DNA from: DATKMS01 sp041497995
GTDB lineage: Bacteria > Desulfobacterota > Binatia > HRBIN30
Length of the DNA: 37,975 bases
Assembly: GCA_041497995.1 (NCBI GenBank)
Contig: JBGQHM010000014.1
Location: 1 to 37,975, forward strand
Reading direction: 5' to 3'
In this document: positions 9,152 to 17,757 of the stretch, one piece after another
Position numbering within the stretch: the first letter of the stretch is position 1
How the letters are laid out: the number at the start of each line of letters is the position of its first letter
Translations under genes and position numbers: made by a program
Notes under the pieces: generated by a model
Database searches by the model: none
The model's input: the letters and a program-made list of their open reading frames with translations, nothing else
What the model was told of the DNA's origin: nothing

Positions 9152-11171
9152 TCAGCAACCGTCGTAAGGCTTGCTCGTCAAGCGTCGTGATGCCCAACTT
9201 GCGCGCCTTGTCGAGCTTCGAGCCGGCTTCCTCACCAACGACCACGTAGTCCGTGTTCTTGCTGACAGTCGATGTGACGCGGCCACCGTGCACTTCGATG
9301 TCGCGGGCCACTTGATCGCGCGGCACCGAGAGTGCACCCGTGAGCACGAACGTCTTGCCGGCGAGCTTGCCGGTGCGTGCACGGCGCTCGACGGTGGGGT
9401 GCACGCCAGCGGCGACGAGCCGCTTGATTACGGCCTGGTTCTGCTTCAGCGCGAAGAAGGCGCGGATCTCGCGCGCGGTCTCGGGGCCGACGTCGCGTAC
9501 CGCCAACAGCTCCTCTTCGCTGGCCTGTTGCAGCGCTTCGATGCTGCCGAAGTGCTCGGCCAACACCTCGGCCATGTGCTCGCCGACCTGCGGGATGCCA
9601 AGTCCATTGATGAAGCGCGCCAGCGTCGTGTGCTTGCTGCCGGCGATGGCGTCGAGGATGTTCTGCGCCGACTTGTCGGCCATGCGCTCGAGATCGACGA
9701 GCTGTTCCTTGGTGAGGTCGTACAGGTCGGCGACGTTCTGGACCACGCCCGTATCGATCAGTTGAGCGACGAGCTTGTCGCCGAGCCCGTCGATGTTGAG
9801 CGCATGCTTCGAGGCGAAGTGGCGCACGGATTCGCGCAGCTTTGCGGGGCAGCTCATGCCGATGCAGCGATACGCCGCGGCGCCCTCCTCTCGCACTACC
9901 TTGCTGCCGCACACCGGGCAGCTCGCCGGCATGCGAAACTTGCGCTCCTTGCCGGTGCGTTCGCTGGTGACGACTTCGACGACGTACGGAATGACGTCGC
10001 CGGCGCGCTCGATGATCACGGTGTCACCGATGCGCACGTCCTTGCGCTCCACTTCGTCCATGTTGTGCAGCGACGCGTTTGAGATAGTCACGCCGCCGAG
10101 CGCAACTGGCTCGAGCTCCGCGGTCGGCGTGATCGTGCCGGTGCGGCCGACCGACGGCACGATGGCTTTGACGCGGGTGCGGCCTTGTTGTGCTTTGAAC
10201 TTGAAGGCGATGGCCCAACGTGGCGACCGTGACACCTCGCCGAGCTGACGCTGCAGCGCAAAGCTGTTGACCTTGGCGACGACGCCGTCGACGTCGTACG
10301 GCAGATCGGGACGCTCCTGCGCCATTTTCCGGTGGTAGTCCACTACCGCATCGGCACCGTCGCAGCGTGTATTCAACGGGTTGGTCTTGAGACCCCAGGC
10401 GTGGAGCGAATCCAGGAAGTGCCAGTGACTGTCGAACGTGGCACCGACGATTTCACCGGGCGCGTAGCAAAACATGTCGAGCGGCCGCGTCGCCGTGATC
10501 CGGGAGTCGAGCTGGCGCAGCGAGCCGGCCGCGGCGTTGCGTGGGTTGGCGAACAGTGGCTCGCAGCGCCGGGCGCGTTCCTCGTTGAGCTCGCGAAAGG
10601 CGCGCTTGGGGAAGATGACCTCACCGCGCACCTCCAGGCGCTGCGGGATCGCCGGCGCGCTGCGCTCGCGGCGCAGCCGCAACGGAACGCTGCGAATGGT
10701 CTTCACGTTGGCGGTGACGTTCTCGCCGTTGATCCCGTCGCCGCGTGTCGAGGCCACCGTCAGCTCGCCGCTGAGGTACACGAGCTCGATCGCCAGACCA
10801 TCGAGCTTCGGCTCGGCAACGTACTGAACGAGCTTGTCGGTCTTCAGGAAGCGGCGCGTGCGCTCATCGAACTCCCGAAACTCGTCCTCGCTCATGGCAT
10901 TGTTGAGCGACAACATGGGCAGCGTATGGCGGACGGTTTCGAACGTATCGGCGGGCGGTGCACCGACACGCTGGCTCGGCGAGCCGGGGTCGGCGAGCTC
11001 GGGATGCGCCGCTTCCAGCCCCAGCAGGCGGCGAAACAGGCGGTCGTACTCGGCGTCCGAGATCGAAGGTGCATCGCGGACGTGATAGCGATAGTTGTGG
11101 AGATCGATGGCTTGTCTTAGCTCGGCGATCTCGCGCGCCGCGTCGGTTGCGGAGGACTCTTTGCGAGGCAC
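9144..11171 (-). CDS. ligA: NAD+-dependent DNA ligase
   Basis: LigA seals nicks during replication and repair using NAD+. The domains are in the usual order. The Ia region has HNYRYHVRD (about 25-33). The adenylation domain has the active-site lysine in KLDG (K122) followed by STRGDG. An OB fold is followed by a four-cysteine zinc finger (CPVCGS, then CIGMSCPAKL), helix-hairpin-helix repeats (INGLGIPQVG) and a C-terminal BRCT domain (KTFVLTGAL). I chose GTG 11169-11171, giving 675 residues. The longer frame from 11231 adds 20 atypical residues and would be translated across the predicted -35 and -10 boxes. It is first in an apparent ligA-acyP-hydrolase operon. Confidence 0.96.
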   Translation of the reverse strand: MPRKESSATDAAREIAELRQAIDLHNYRYHVRDAPSISDAEYDRLFRRLLGLEAAHPELADPGSPSQRVGAPPADTFETVRHTLPMLSLNNAMSEDEFREFDERTRRFLKTDKLVQYVAEPKLDGLAIELVYLSGELTVASTRGDGINGENVTANVKTIRSVPLRLRRERSAPAIPQRLEVRGEVIFPKRAFRELNEERARRCEPLFANPRNAAAGSLRQLDSRITATRPLDMFCYAPGEIVGATFDSHWHFLDSLHAWGLKTNPLNTRCDGADAVVDYHRKMAQERPDLPYDVDGVVAKVNSFALQRQLGEVSRSPRWAIAFKFKAQQGRTRVKAIVPSVGRTGTITPTAELEPVALGGVTISNASLHNMDEVERKDVRIGDTVIIERAGDVIPYVVEVVTSERTGKERKFRMPASCPVCGSKVVREEGAAAYRCIGMSCPAKLRESVRHFASKHALNIDGLGDKLVAQLIDTGVVQNVADLYDLTKEQLVDLERMADKSAQNILDAIAGSKHTTLARFINGLGIPQVGEHMAEVLAEHFGSIEALQQASEEELLAVRDVGPETAREIRAFFALKQNQAVIKRLVAAGVHPTVERRARTGKLAGKTFVLTGALSVPRDQVARDIEVHGGRVTSTVSKNTDYVVVGEEAGSKLDKARKLGITTLDEQALRRLLNE

Positions 11172-11177
11172 GGCGGT

Positions 11178-11205
11178 ACTATAATGAGTTCGCTTTGTCT
11201 GGCAA
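11178..11205 (-). promoter_or_regulatory. Promoter of ligA, predicted to give leaderless mRNA
   Basis: On the minus strand TTGCCA (11205-11200) and TATAGT (11183-11178) are separated by 16 bp, each five of six matches to the sigma-70 consensus. Only 6 nt separate the -10 box from the GTG at 11171, so transcription should begin at or within a base of the start codon. Confidence 0.6.
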
Positions 11206-11302
11206 ACACATGGCCCCGCGCTCGCCACCAATCACCTTGACTTTCCGTGGCGCTTCGCGTGATCATCGTTTCTTGCTGCCGATCTTGTCGCCGAGAGACT
11301 CT

Positions 11303-13864
11303 GTGCACACCAATTCCCTCCTCAAGTGGATCCTCGCCCCCGCGCTGACCACGTTCATCCTCCTCCTCGCCGCCGGGACCAGCCACGCCCAAGACTTCTG
11401 CCCGGGCGACATCGACCTGGACGGCATGGTGACCACGAGCGACGCCAATGCACTGGTGCCGCTACTCTTCGTCGACCCGCTGAGCATCGACATCGATACG
11501 TTGGTGCGGGCAGATGTCAATGACGACGGCACACTGAGCGGTGCGGACATCGCTGCCATCCTTGCCCTCGACGGTCTCCCGTGCCCGACGCCGCCACCGA
11601 CGTCGACGACCACGCCGACGCCGACTGCGACCCCAATGGTTACGCCGACGCCGACGGGTACCCGCCCACCGACACCGGCCCCGACGCCGGTGTGCAACGT
11701 GAGGCAGATAACCCTTGGCACGACGAACGGGACTCTCTCCCCGACCAGTTGCACGCGGTTGTTTGGAACCCAGTCGCGCCTGGTAGACGTGTACAGCATT
11801 ACTGCGGCGCCTGGCACGGCAATCAAAGTGGCGCTGACGACGGTGGCGCCGCTGGTCGGGCACCTCGGCGTGACTGATCTAGCGGGGCAGTTCGGCAGTG
11901 TCGAAGGCGTTTCACCTATCCAGTTCACGGTGACCGCGGGGAAGCCGTACCAGATCCTGGTGACCTCCAATCCCGCTACCACGACACAGGTGGGAAACTA
12001 CACGCTCACGTTGACGTCGATGCCTTGCCCGGCGCCGGTGGCGCTCGCTCTCGGGACGTCGCGGGCTTTCAGCTTGGATGGGACCGAATGCCCGGAACCT
12101 GCGGTGCCATCCGTCGGGACCCAGACCGAACCCAGCGACGCGTACACTTTCACGGTGAACGATGTGCCGAAGAACGTCTCGGTCACCATGCAGCAGCTAT
12201 CGGTCGACGACGACATCTTCCCACTGATCGCGCTCTTGGGGCCGGACGGCTTCGAGTTGGTGAGCCAAGACAACGACTATGACTGCACCGCACCGACTGG
12301 CACGTTGCAGTGCTCGCAGATCCATTTCCTCGCGTTGCAGAAGGGGACGTACACCATCTTTGCCACGGGCAGCGGCGGCATCGGGCGCTATTCGATGACG
12401 GTGGCCAATCCGACGTGCAGTCCCACCGTGCTGAGCGGTATTCCACCCGACCACCCGTTGACGTGTCCGGGGTCGGCGGTAGGGTGCACGGGTACTCTGG
12501 ACGGCAACATCACGCACACGCCCTGTGCGGCGCCGCTCCCGAGCCCGGACAACGCCGACGGCGTTCCGGAGCCGGGCAGTCCCGCAGCGCTCTACACGTT
12601 CACCGCCGTGGCGGGCGACGTCATCAGTGTCCAGATGACGTCGGATGATGATCCACATCTGTACTTGCTGGGACCGGCGCCCAGCAACGCGCTGGTTGCG
12701 GAAGATGACAGCACTGGGCAGCCGGGGCTCGCCGCGACGCTGGCGGTGGCGGGGACCTATACGATCGTCGCGGCCAACAACAATGCTCTGCAGCCGGAGG
12801 ACCCGGCACTCAACTATGCCCTGATGATTCAGCAGTGTCCGGTTCGCGGCGGGCTCAACCTGCTGACGGGCCGTCAAGTGGCCGGGGCATATAGCACGCT
12901 CGACTGCGTCGGATCGGGAAATCTGCCGCATCGGAGTTATGCTTTCAGCGGGCAGGCAGGGCAGTTGGTCAACACGACGATGACCTCGTCAAATGTGGAT
13001 TCGTTTGTGCGCGTCATTGCCCCCGACGGGACGCACGTGGAGAACGACGACGATCCGTTCCAACCAGGCACGTCGGATGCGCGTGTCAGTCGGTACTTGC
13101 CGATGGACGGGACGTACTTTGTCGAAGTGTCCGCTGCACCCACCGGGCCACCAGTGGACACCTCGACCGTGCCGCCACCGGCATTCACGCTCAGCGCACG
13201 GTCGTGCGCGACGACTCCTGCCGTGCCCGGTCAGGTCGCCGGGACGTGGCAAGATGCGGATTGCGACCTTGCGGGCGGGCGCAGGGGCGACGTCTACACG
13301 TTCCCAGCCGGCATCACGCCGGCGGTAGCGACACTGTCGCCGCCAAGCAACGGCTGTGTCCTTGCGCTGCTGGGTGACGGGACGCAGGTACCGGCCGATG
13401 GCTGCAGCGCCGATCCCATCGACATACCGGTACTCGGCAGCCGGGTGCGCGCCTTCATCGTCGCCGGCGCAGAGACTTCCACGCGCGGCGCCTACACCGT
13501 CGGGTTCAGTCGTTGCTCGGTGAGCTCGGTTGGATTCGGGGAGACGCGCCACGGGACGCTCAGCGGTACCAACTGCTCCGACCCCGACGGCGTCCGTGCC
13601 GACTGGTTCTTGATTCAGGCGCCGGCCGGTCTGGTGAACTTCAACTTCGGAATGACCGGACGGGTCAGCGCGGGGTTCCCGCTAGCTGGGCTGCTGTCGG
13701 ATCTCATGGCGAATGCGTCGGTCACGGATACCTTTACCGAGGACCCGAGTAACATGTTCCTGGCTGGCAGCAACCTGGGAGCGATCTTGCGCGTGACCGG
13801 TGCGACGCCGACGGATCGGGGTGCGTATGACCTCGTTGTCGACATGGCGTCGCTCCGGCAATAG
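11303..13864 (+). CDS. Secreted protein with dockerin-like calcium loops, Thr/Pro linker and PPC-like repeats
   Basis: This 853-residue exported protein starts at GTG 11303, which places a normal signal peptide (KWILAPAL, LLLAAG, cleavage near SHAQ) at the N-terminus. An upstream ATG at 11210 would bury it. Residues about 32-90 hold two calcium-binding loops of dockerin type (DIDLDGMVTTSD and DVNDDGTLSGAD). A Thr/Pro-rich linker of about 40 residues follows. The remainder is about six diverged repeats of 110-130 residues resembling bacterial pre-peptidase C-terminal (PPC) beta-sandwiches. Each shows a YTF/YSI strand, a 'VxMTSxDxDPxLxLLGP'-like segment, an acidic DDD turn, GTYTI and a conserved cysteine. 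No catalytic domain is evident. It is probably a cell-surface binding or scaffold protein. The next gene encodes another large surface protein with the same linker style. Confidence 0.8.
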   Translation: MHTNSLLKWILAPALTTFILLLAAGTSHAQDFCPGDIDLDGMVTTSDANALVPLLFVDPLSIDIDTLVRADVNDDGTLSGADIAAILALDGLPCPTPPPTSTTTPTPTATPMVTPTPTGTRPPTPAPTPVCNVRQITLGTTNGTLSPTSCTRLFGTQSRLVDVYSITAAPGTAIKVALTTVAPLVGHLGVTDLAGQFGSVEGVSPIQFTVTAGKPYQILVTSNPATTTQVGNYTLTLTSMPCPAPVALALGTSRAFSLDGTECPEPAVPSVGTQTEPSDAYTFTVNDVPKNVSVTMQQLSVDDDIFPLIALLGPDGFELVSQDNDYDCTAPTGTLQCSQIHFLALQKGTYTIFATGSGGIGRYSMTVANPTCSPTVLSGIPPDHPLTCPGSAVGCTGTLDGNITHTPCAAPLPSPDNADGVPEPGSPAALYTFTAVAGDVISVQMTSDDDPHLYLLGPAPSNALVAEDDSTGQPGLAATLAVAGTYTIVAANNNALQPEDPALNYALMIQQCPVRGGLNLLTGRQVAGAYSTLDCVGSGNLPHRSYAFSGQAGQLVNTTMTSSNVDSFVRVIAPDGTHVENDDDPFQPGTSDARVSRYLPMDGTYFVEVSAAPTGPPVDTSTVPPPAFTLSARSCATTPAVPGQVAGTWQDADCDLAGGRRGDVYTFPAGITPAVATLSPPSNGCVLALLGDGTQVPADGCSADPIDIPVLGSRVRAFIVAGAETSTRGAYTVGFSRCSVSSVGFGETRHGTLSGTNCSDPDGVRADWFLIQAPAGLVNFNFGMTGRVSAGFPLAGLLSDLMANASVTDTFTEDPSNMFLAGSNLGAILRVTGATPTDRGAYDLVVDMASLRQ

Positions 13865-13946
13865 CTGGCTACTGTCTCCTGCGACCTTGGCTTGACCTCG
13901 TCCGAGGGCGTGGTGTATGCGACTCGCTGCGCGAAGGGAGGATGTG

Positions 13947-16900
13947 TTGCGGCGGCGGGGCCTTCTACGATCCCACGTGGTGTCTGTGGTAGTCCGTGCC
14001 AGCAACGTTCTCTGTCTAGTGGGCCTCATCGCTGGTTGCGGGGGCGGTGGTACGAACGGCACCGCGACTGGCGCTGTTGCGTTGCGCGCCACATGGGAGC
14101 AGTCGTCACATGGTGTCAGCGCCGCACGCAGGTTGCCGAATCCCGTGCCCACGCAGCCAGTCCCGCCGAGCGTGTCGACAGTCGAGGTGCGGGTCCACGC
14201 GATGGGCGGGCAACTGGTCAGCAGCTTTGTCGACCCGACCGAGACACGCGACGTGGTGATCCAGAATCTCCGCGCCGGTCCGGCGACCCTTCGGGTGTTT
14301 GGCTATGATCTGCCGTTCGCCAAGCGGTCCTTGTTGGATGACTTCAATCTCCCGCCTTCCTATCAGAGCCCGCCGGTCGCGGTGATCATTCCCGCCGGGC
14401 AGACGGCGGACGCGGGTACAGTGATGCTGACGGCGCAACCCTTTGTCACCGACTTCGATCCCGCACTTGGCGCTTCGGGTGTGTCGCGCTCTACCCTGGT
14501 CAACTTCATCCTGGCGACTGCCGTGGGAAATATCGACGCAACGACGATCGGCATTCGTGTTGCCGGGAACCCTGTTGTTACCAACGGCCAGACGCAACCG
14601 GGAGCGACGCTGCGGCCGTGCGGTGATGGCGGGGAGGTGCCGTGCGGTGCGCGCGCTGACCGCATGCTCCAAGGCTTCATCTTCAGCTTCGACGCGCCGA
14701 TACCATATCCGGCGGAGAGTGTGATCCCAGTCGTTGTGAGTGCGGGGGACACGAACCACCCGCAGCGGTTCTTTGCCGGGTTCCGATATACCTTCACGAC
14801 TGGGCAGGTGGTGGTCACACCGACGTCGACGGCGACGTCAACGGCGACATCGACACCGACGGCCATTGGGACGCTGACCCACACGCCGACAGCCACACTG
14901 ACCGCAACTCCACCGCTGACCTCTACGGCGACCGCGACGCCGACTTCGACAGCGACACGCACGCCGACGCCGAGCCAGACGCAGACGCGCACACGAACTG
15001 CGACGGCGACAGCAACTGGGTCCAATACGGCCACTGCTACGGAGACGGAGACCCCGACGCCGCAACCCGCGCGCTACGTCGTGACCACCACTGCCAACGA
15101 CGGACCCGGCAGCCTCCGGCAAGCGATCCGCGATGCCAATGCCGACTTGCAGCCGAGCCTCATCGAGTTCGACCCCACGCTTGCAGGAGAAACGATCAGC
15201 CTCACGGACCCTGCTGCGCCCGTGGACAGCCTCAAGATTGAAGACAGCGACACCACGATCAATGGCGACATCGACGGCGACGGACGGCCCGATATCCAAG
15301 TCGATGGGCCAGGGGTCGAGTTCGGGTTCGACGTATTTGCGAGCGGCGTGACCATCGAGGGCTTGTCGATCAGCTCATTCGATGCCGCCGGCATCATCAT
15401 CGAGGTCGAAGCGAGCAACGTGGTGGTGAATCACTGCTACGTCGGTGTGGGGCTGGACGGCGTCAGCGATGCCCACAACTTCGAGACCGGTATCGAAGTT
15501 CACGGGAACGCGCATCGGATCATCAATAGCGTGATTTCCGCCAACTTCGGGCTTGGCTTCGACATCGACGTGGATGCGACTGGAGTGATCGTCCAGGGCA
15601 ACGTCATCGGCGCGTCAGCAGATCGGACGGTGTCACTCGGCAACGGCGACGACGGCGTCGCCATCACCGGTGGCAGCGGCCACCTCGACCACGTCATCGG
15701 TGGCACCGGACCGAACGATGGCAACTTCATCGCTAGCAACAACGGCAGCGGCATCAGTGTCTTCCAAGGACAGGCAAGCCACATTGCGATCCAGGGAAAC
15801 CAGATCGGTGATCCCAACCTGCGTGGCAACCTCGAGGGGATCGGCATCGCCGACGCGCCCGACATTCTCATCGGTGGCAGCGAGCCGGGTGCCGCCAATG
15901 TGATTCAGGCAAATGCCATGGAAGGCATCGCGATCCTCGGGGCGAAGAGCACGGGGGTCACAGTGAGCCGGAACTCCTTGGCGGCAAACAGTGATCAGGG
16001 AATTGTGCGCGCCGAAGGAGCGGAAACTCTGGTGAGTCCGCCGACCATCCAGCTTGACGGCCAGACCATCGTCGGAACCGGCGCACCCAATTCGACGATC
16101 GAGATCTTCGCCACCGACGAGCCGCCGGACTCTAGCGGTGCTGGCGAGGGTGAGACCTTCCTCGGCAGTGTGATGTCGGATGCAGAAGGGATGTTCAGCT
16201 TCCCGCTGGCGCAACCACTGCCGATGCACGTCACCGCGACGTTGACCGATCCGGTGGGCAACACCAGCGTCTACGCGCAAAACGTCGACGTTGCTGAGAC
16301 GCCGACGCCGACGGAGACGCCGACCGACACCCCGACCCCCGAGGACACGGCAACTGCCACGCTGACGCCAACGGAAACGCCAACTGTGCCTGAGGTGCCG
16401 ACCTCGACCGCGACGGAAACGCCGACCGCCGGTGAGACCGCTACGCCAACAGCCAGCGCCAGTGCGACGCCGACGGCGACCGTCACGCCCACACCCACAG
16501 AGACAACAACCCCAGGGGAGACGCTCACGCCAACCGCCACACCAACGCCGACCGTGACGACGACGCCCGAAGACACCGCAACGCCGAGTCCAACCGCCAC
16601 GGAGACTGCCTCGGTCACTGCGACGGCGACTGAGGCAGCTACGTTCCGCGAGACAGCAACGCCGACCGTCCGTCCGACAGCTCCTCAGACTGCGACGCCA
16701 ACCGAGACCGCCACAGCAACGGTCAGTGCAACGCCAACCGCAGGTGACACCCCGACAGTGACTGAGACGCCGCCACCGACATCAACTCCGTCGCCCTCCA
16801 GTACGCCGACGCCGACCGCAACGCTGACGGGCGCCGGGCTCGCTTACGTGAGCAATTCGGGCAGCAACTCGGTATCGGTCATCGACGTTGGTTCAAACGT

Positions 16901-17726
16901 AGTAGTCCGATCCGTGCCGGTCGGGACGGCGCCGTTTGGCGTTGCCGTCAATGGCAGCGGGACCCGTGCGTACGTGACCAATCTGATCGACCGAACGTTG
17001 TCCGTGATCGATACAGACAGCAACAAAGTCGTCGATACGTTATCCGTCGGTAGCCTCCCGCGTGGCGTAGCGGTCAGCGCGTCCGGCAAGCGCGTCTACG
17101 TCGCCAATGAGTTGAGCGGTACGCTGTCGGTGATCGACACGCTCACCAATGAGGTGAGCGACATGACGTTGGGTGGTAGTCCCTTTGGAGTGGACGTCAA
17201 CCCGGTGTCAGAAGACCAAGTCTTCGTCACCAACAGAAGTGGCGGCACCGTCTTCGTTCTCAACACGGCTGAGGGCGCTCTCGACACGGTCCCGGTGGGC
17301 GCGGCGCCGCTCGGCGTCGCCGTGCACCCGGCCGGCTCGTTTGCGTACGTGGCAAACTCCGAGAGCGATAGTGTGTCGATCATCAACAGCGACACGTTTG
17401 GAGTCACCTCCGTTGATGTTGGTGACCAGCCCGTGGCGGTCGCGATCAACCCCGCAGGCACCCGCGCGTACGTCGCCAACTCCATGGGCAATAGCGTCTC
17501 GGTCATCGACACGGTGAACAACCGGGTGGTCGCTACCATCCCAGTGTCGGGACAGCCGTTCGGGATCGCCGTCGACGCGGTGGGAACACAAGTGTACGTT
17601 GCCACCCTCGCAGCCAACAAGGTGTCGGTGATCAACGTTGCGAGCGGCGCCGTTGCTACCGTCGACGTCGAGAGTGGTCCGGTCGCTTTCGGCCGCTTCG
17701 TAGGTCCGAGCGCCGTAGGTCAATGA
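13947..17726 (+). CDS. Large lipoprotein with beta-helix and seven-bladed YVTN beta-propeller
   Basis: This 1259-residue protein has an Arg-rich start, a hydrophobic core and a lipobox (LIAGC followed by GGGG), so it should be lipid-anchored. TTG 13947 is chosen because AAGGGAGG lies 5 bp upstream; ATG 13917 and GTG 13944 are alternatives. After an Ig-like N-terminal region comes a Thr/Pro linker (DNA 14813-15066). A right-handed parallel beta-helix follows, beginning YVVTTTANDGPGSLRQAI, with Asn/Ser-rich coils (for example NVVVNHC, GVIVQGNVIG). A second longer Thr/Pro/Glu linker (16296-16829) leads to seven YVTN repeats (AYVTN, VSVID, GVAV units), enough for a closed seven-bladed propeller. 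No enzymatic motif is visible. It lies 31 bp before a TPR/beta-barrel protein that could be its surface exporter. Confidence 0.85.
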   Translation: MRRRGLLRSHVVSVVVRASNVLCLVGLIAGCGGGGTNGTATGAVALRATWEQSSHGVSAARRLPNPVPTQPVPPSVSTVEVRVHAMGGQLVSSFVDPTETRDVVIQNLRAGPATLRVFGYDLPFAKRSLLDDFNLPPSYQSPPVAVIIPAGQTADAGTVMLTAQPFVTDFDPALGASGVSRSTLVNFILATAVGNIDATTIGIRVAGNPVVTNGQTQPGATLRPCGDGGEVPCGARADRMLQGFIFSFDAPIPYPAESVIPVVVSAGDTNHPQRFFAGFRYTFTTGQVVVTPTSTATSTATSTPTAIGTLTHTPTATLTATPPLTSTATATPTSTATRTPTPSQTQTRTRTATATATGSNTATATETETPTPQPARYVVTTTANDGPGSLRQAIRDANADLQPSLIEFDPTLAGETISLTDPAAPVDSLKIEDSDTTINGDIDGDGRPDIQVDGPGVEFGFDVFASGVTIEGLSISSFDAAGIIIEVEASNVVVNHCYVGVGLDGVSDAHNFETGIEVHGNAHRIINSVISANFGLGFDIDVDATGVIVQGNVIGASADRTVSLGNGDDGVAITGGSGHLDHVIGGTGPNDGNFIASNNGSGISVFQGQASHIAIQGNQIGDPNLRGNLEGIGIADAPDILIGGSEPGAANVIQANAMEGIAILGAKSTGVTVSRNSLAANSDQGIVRAEGAETLVSPPTIQLDGQTIVGTGAPNSTIEIFATDEPPDSSGAGEGETFLGSVMSDAEGMFSFPLAQPLPMHVTATLTDPVGNTSVYAQNVDVAETPTPTETPTDTPTPEDTATATLTPTETPTVPEVPTSTATETPTAGETATPTASASATPTATVTPTPTETTTPGETLTPTATPTPTVTTTPEDTATPSPTATETASVTATATEAATFRETATPTVRPTAPQTATPTETATATVSATPTAGDTPTVTETPPPTSTPSPSSTPTPTATLTGAGLAYVSNSGSNSVSVIDVGSNVVVRSVPVGTAPFGVAVNGSGTRAYVTNLIDRTLSVIDTDSNKVVDTLSVGSLPRGVAVSASGKRVYVANELSGTLSVIDTLTNEVSDMTLGGSPFGVDVNPVSEDQVFVTNRSGGTVFVLNTAEGALDTVPVGAAPLGVAVHPAGSFAYVANSESDSVSIINSDTFGVTSVDVGDQPVAVAINPAGTRAYVANSMGNSVSVIDTVNNRVVATIPVSGQPFGIAVDAVGTQVYVATLAANKVSVINVASGAVATVDVESGPVAFGRFVGPSAVGQ
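14813..15066 (+). repeat. Coding Thr/Pro microsatellite-like linker 1
   Basis: A run of ACG/ACC/CCG codons encodes a Thr/Pro/Ala-rich spacer between the N-terminal domain and the beta-helix of the lipoprotein. The period follows codon pairs (TP, TA) and is low-complexity DNA, likely variable in length between strains. Confidence 0.8.
16296..16829 (+). repeat. Coding Thr/Pro/Glu microsatellite-like linker 2
   Basis: About 178 codons of TPTET/TATPT-type sequence join the beta-helix to the beta-propeller. Like linker 1 it is low-complexity and would be extended and heavily hydroxylated (Thr), a shape suited to a stalk outside the cell. Confidence 0.85.
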
Positions 17727-17757
17727 AAGCTGCAACGGGTTGGCGAGAAGGCGCGTC

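Noticed and set aside
11172..11231. Longer ligA start at 11231
   Set aside because: It would be translated across the predicted -35 and -10 boxes and adds residues atypical of LigA.
10958..11302. Upstream extension of the PPC-repeat protein
   Set aside because: It overlaps ligA on the other strand and would bury the signal peptide; GTG 11303 gives a normal export signal.
14813..16829. Low-complexity tandem repeats that might suggest a CRISPR array or minisatellite
   Set aside because: They are in frame, encode Thr/Pro linkers of a lipoprotein, and have no constant repeat/spacer structure.
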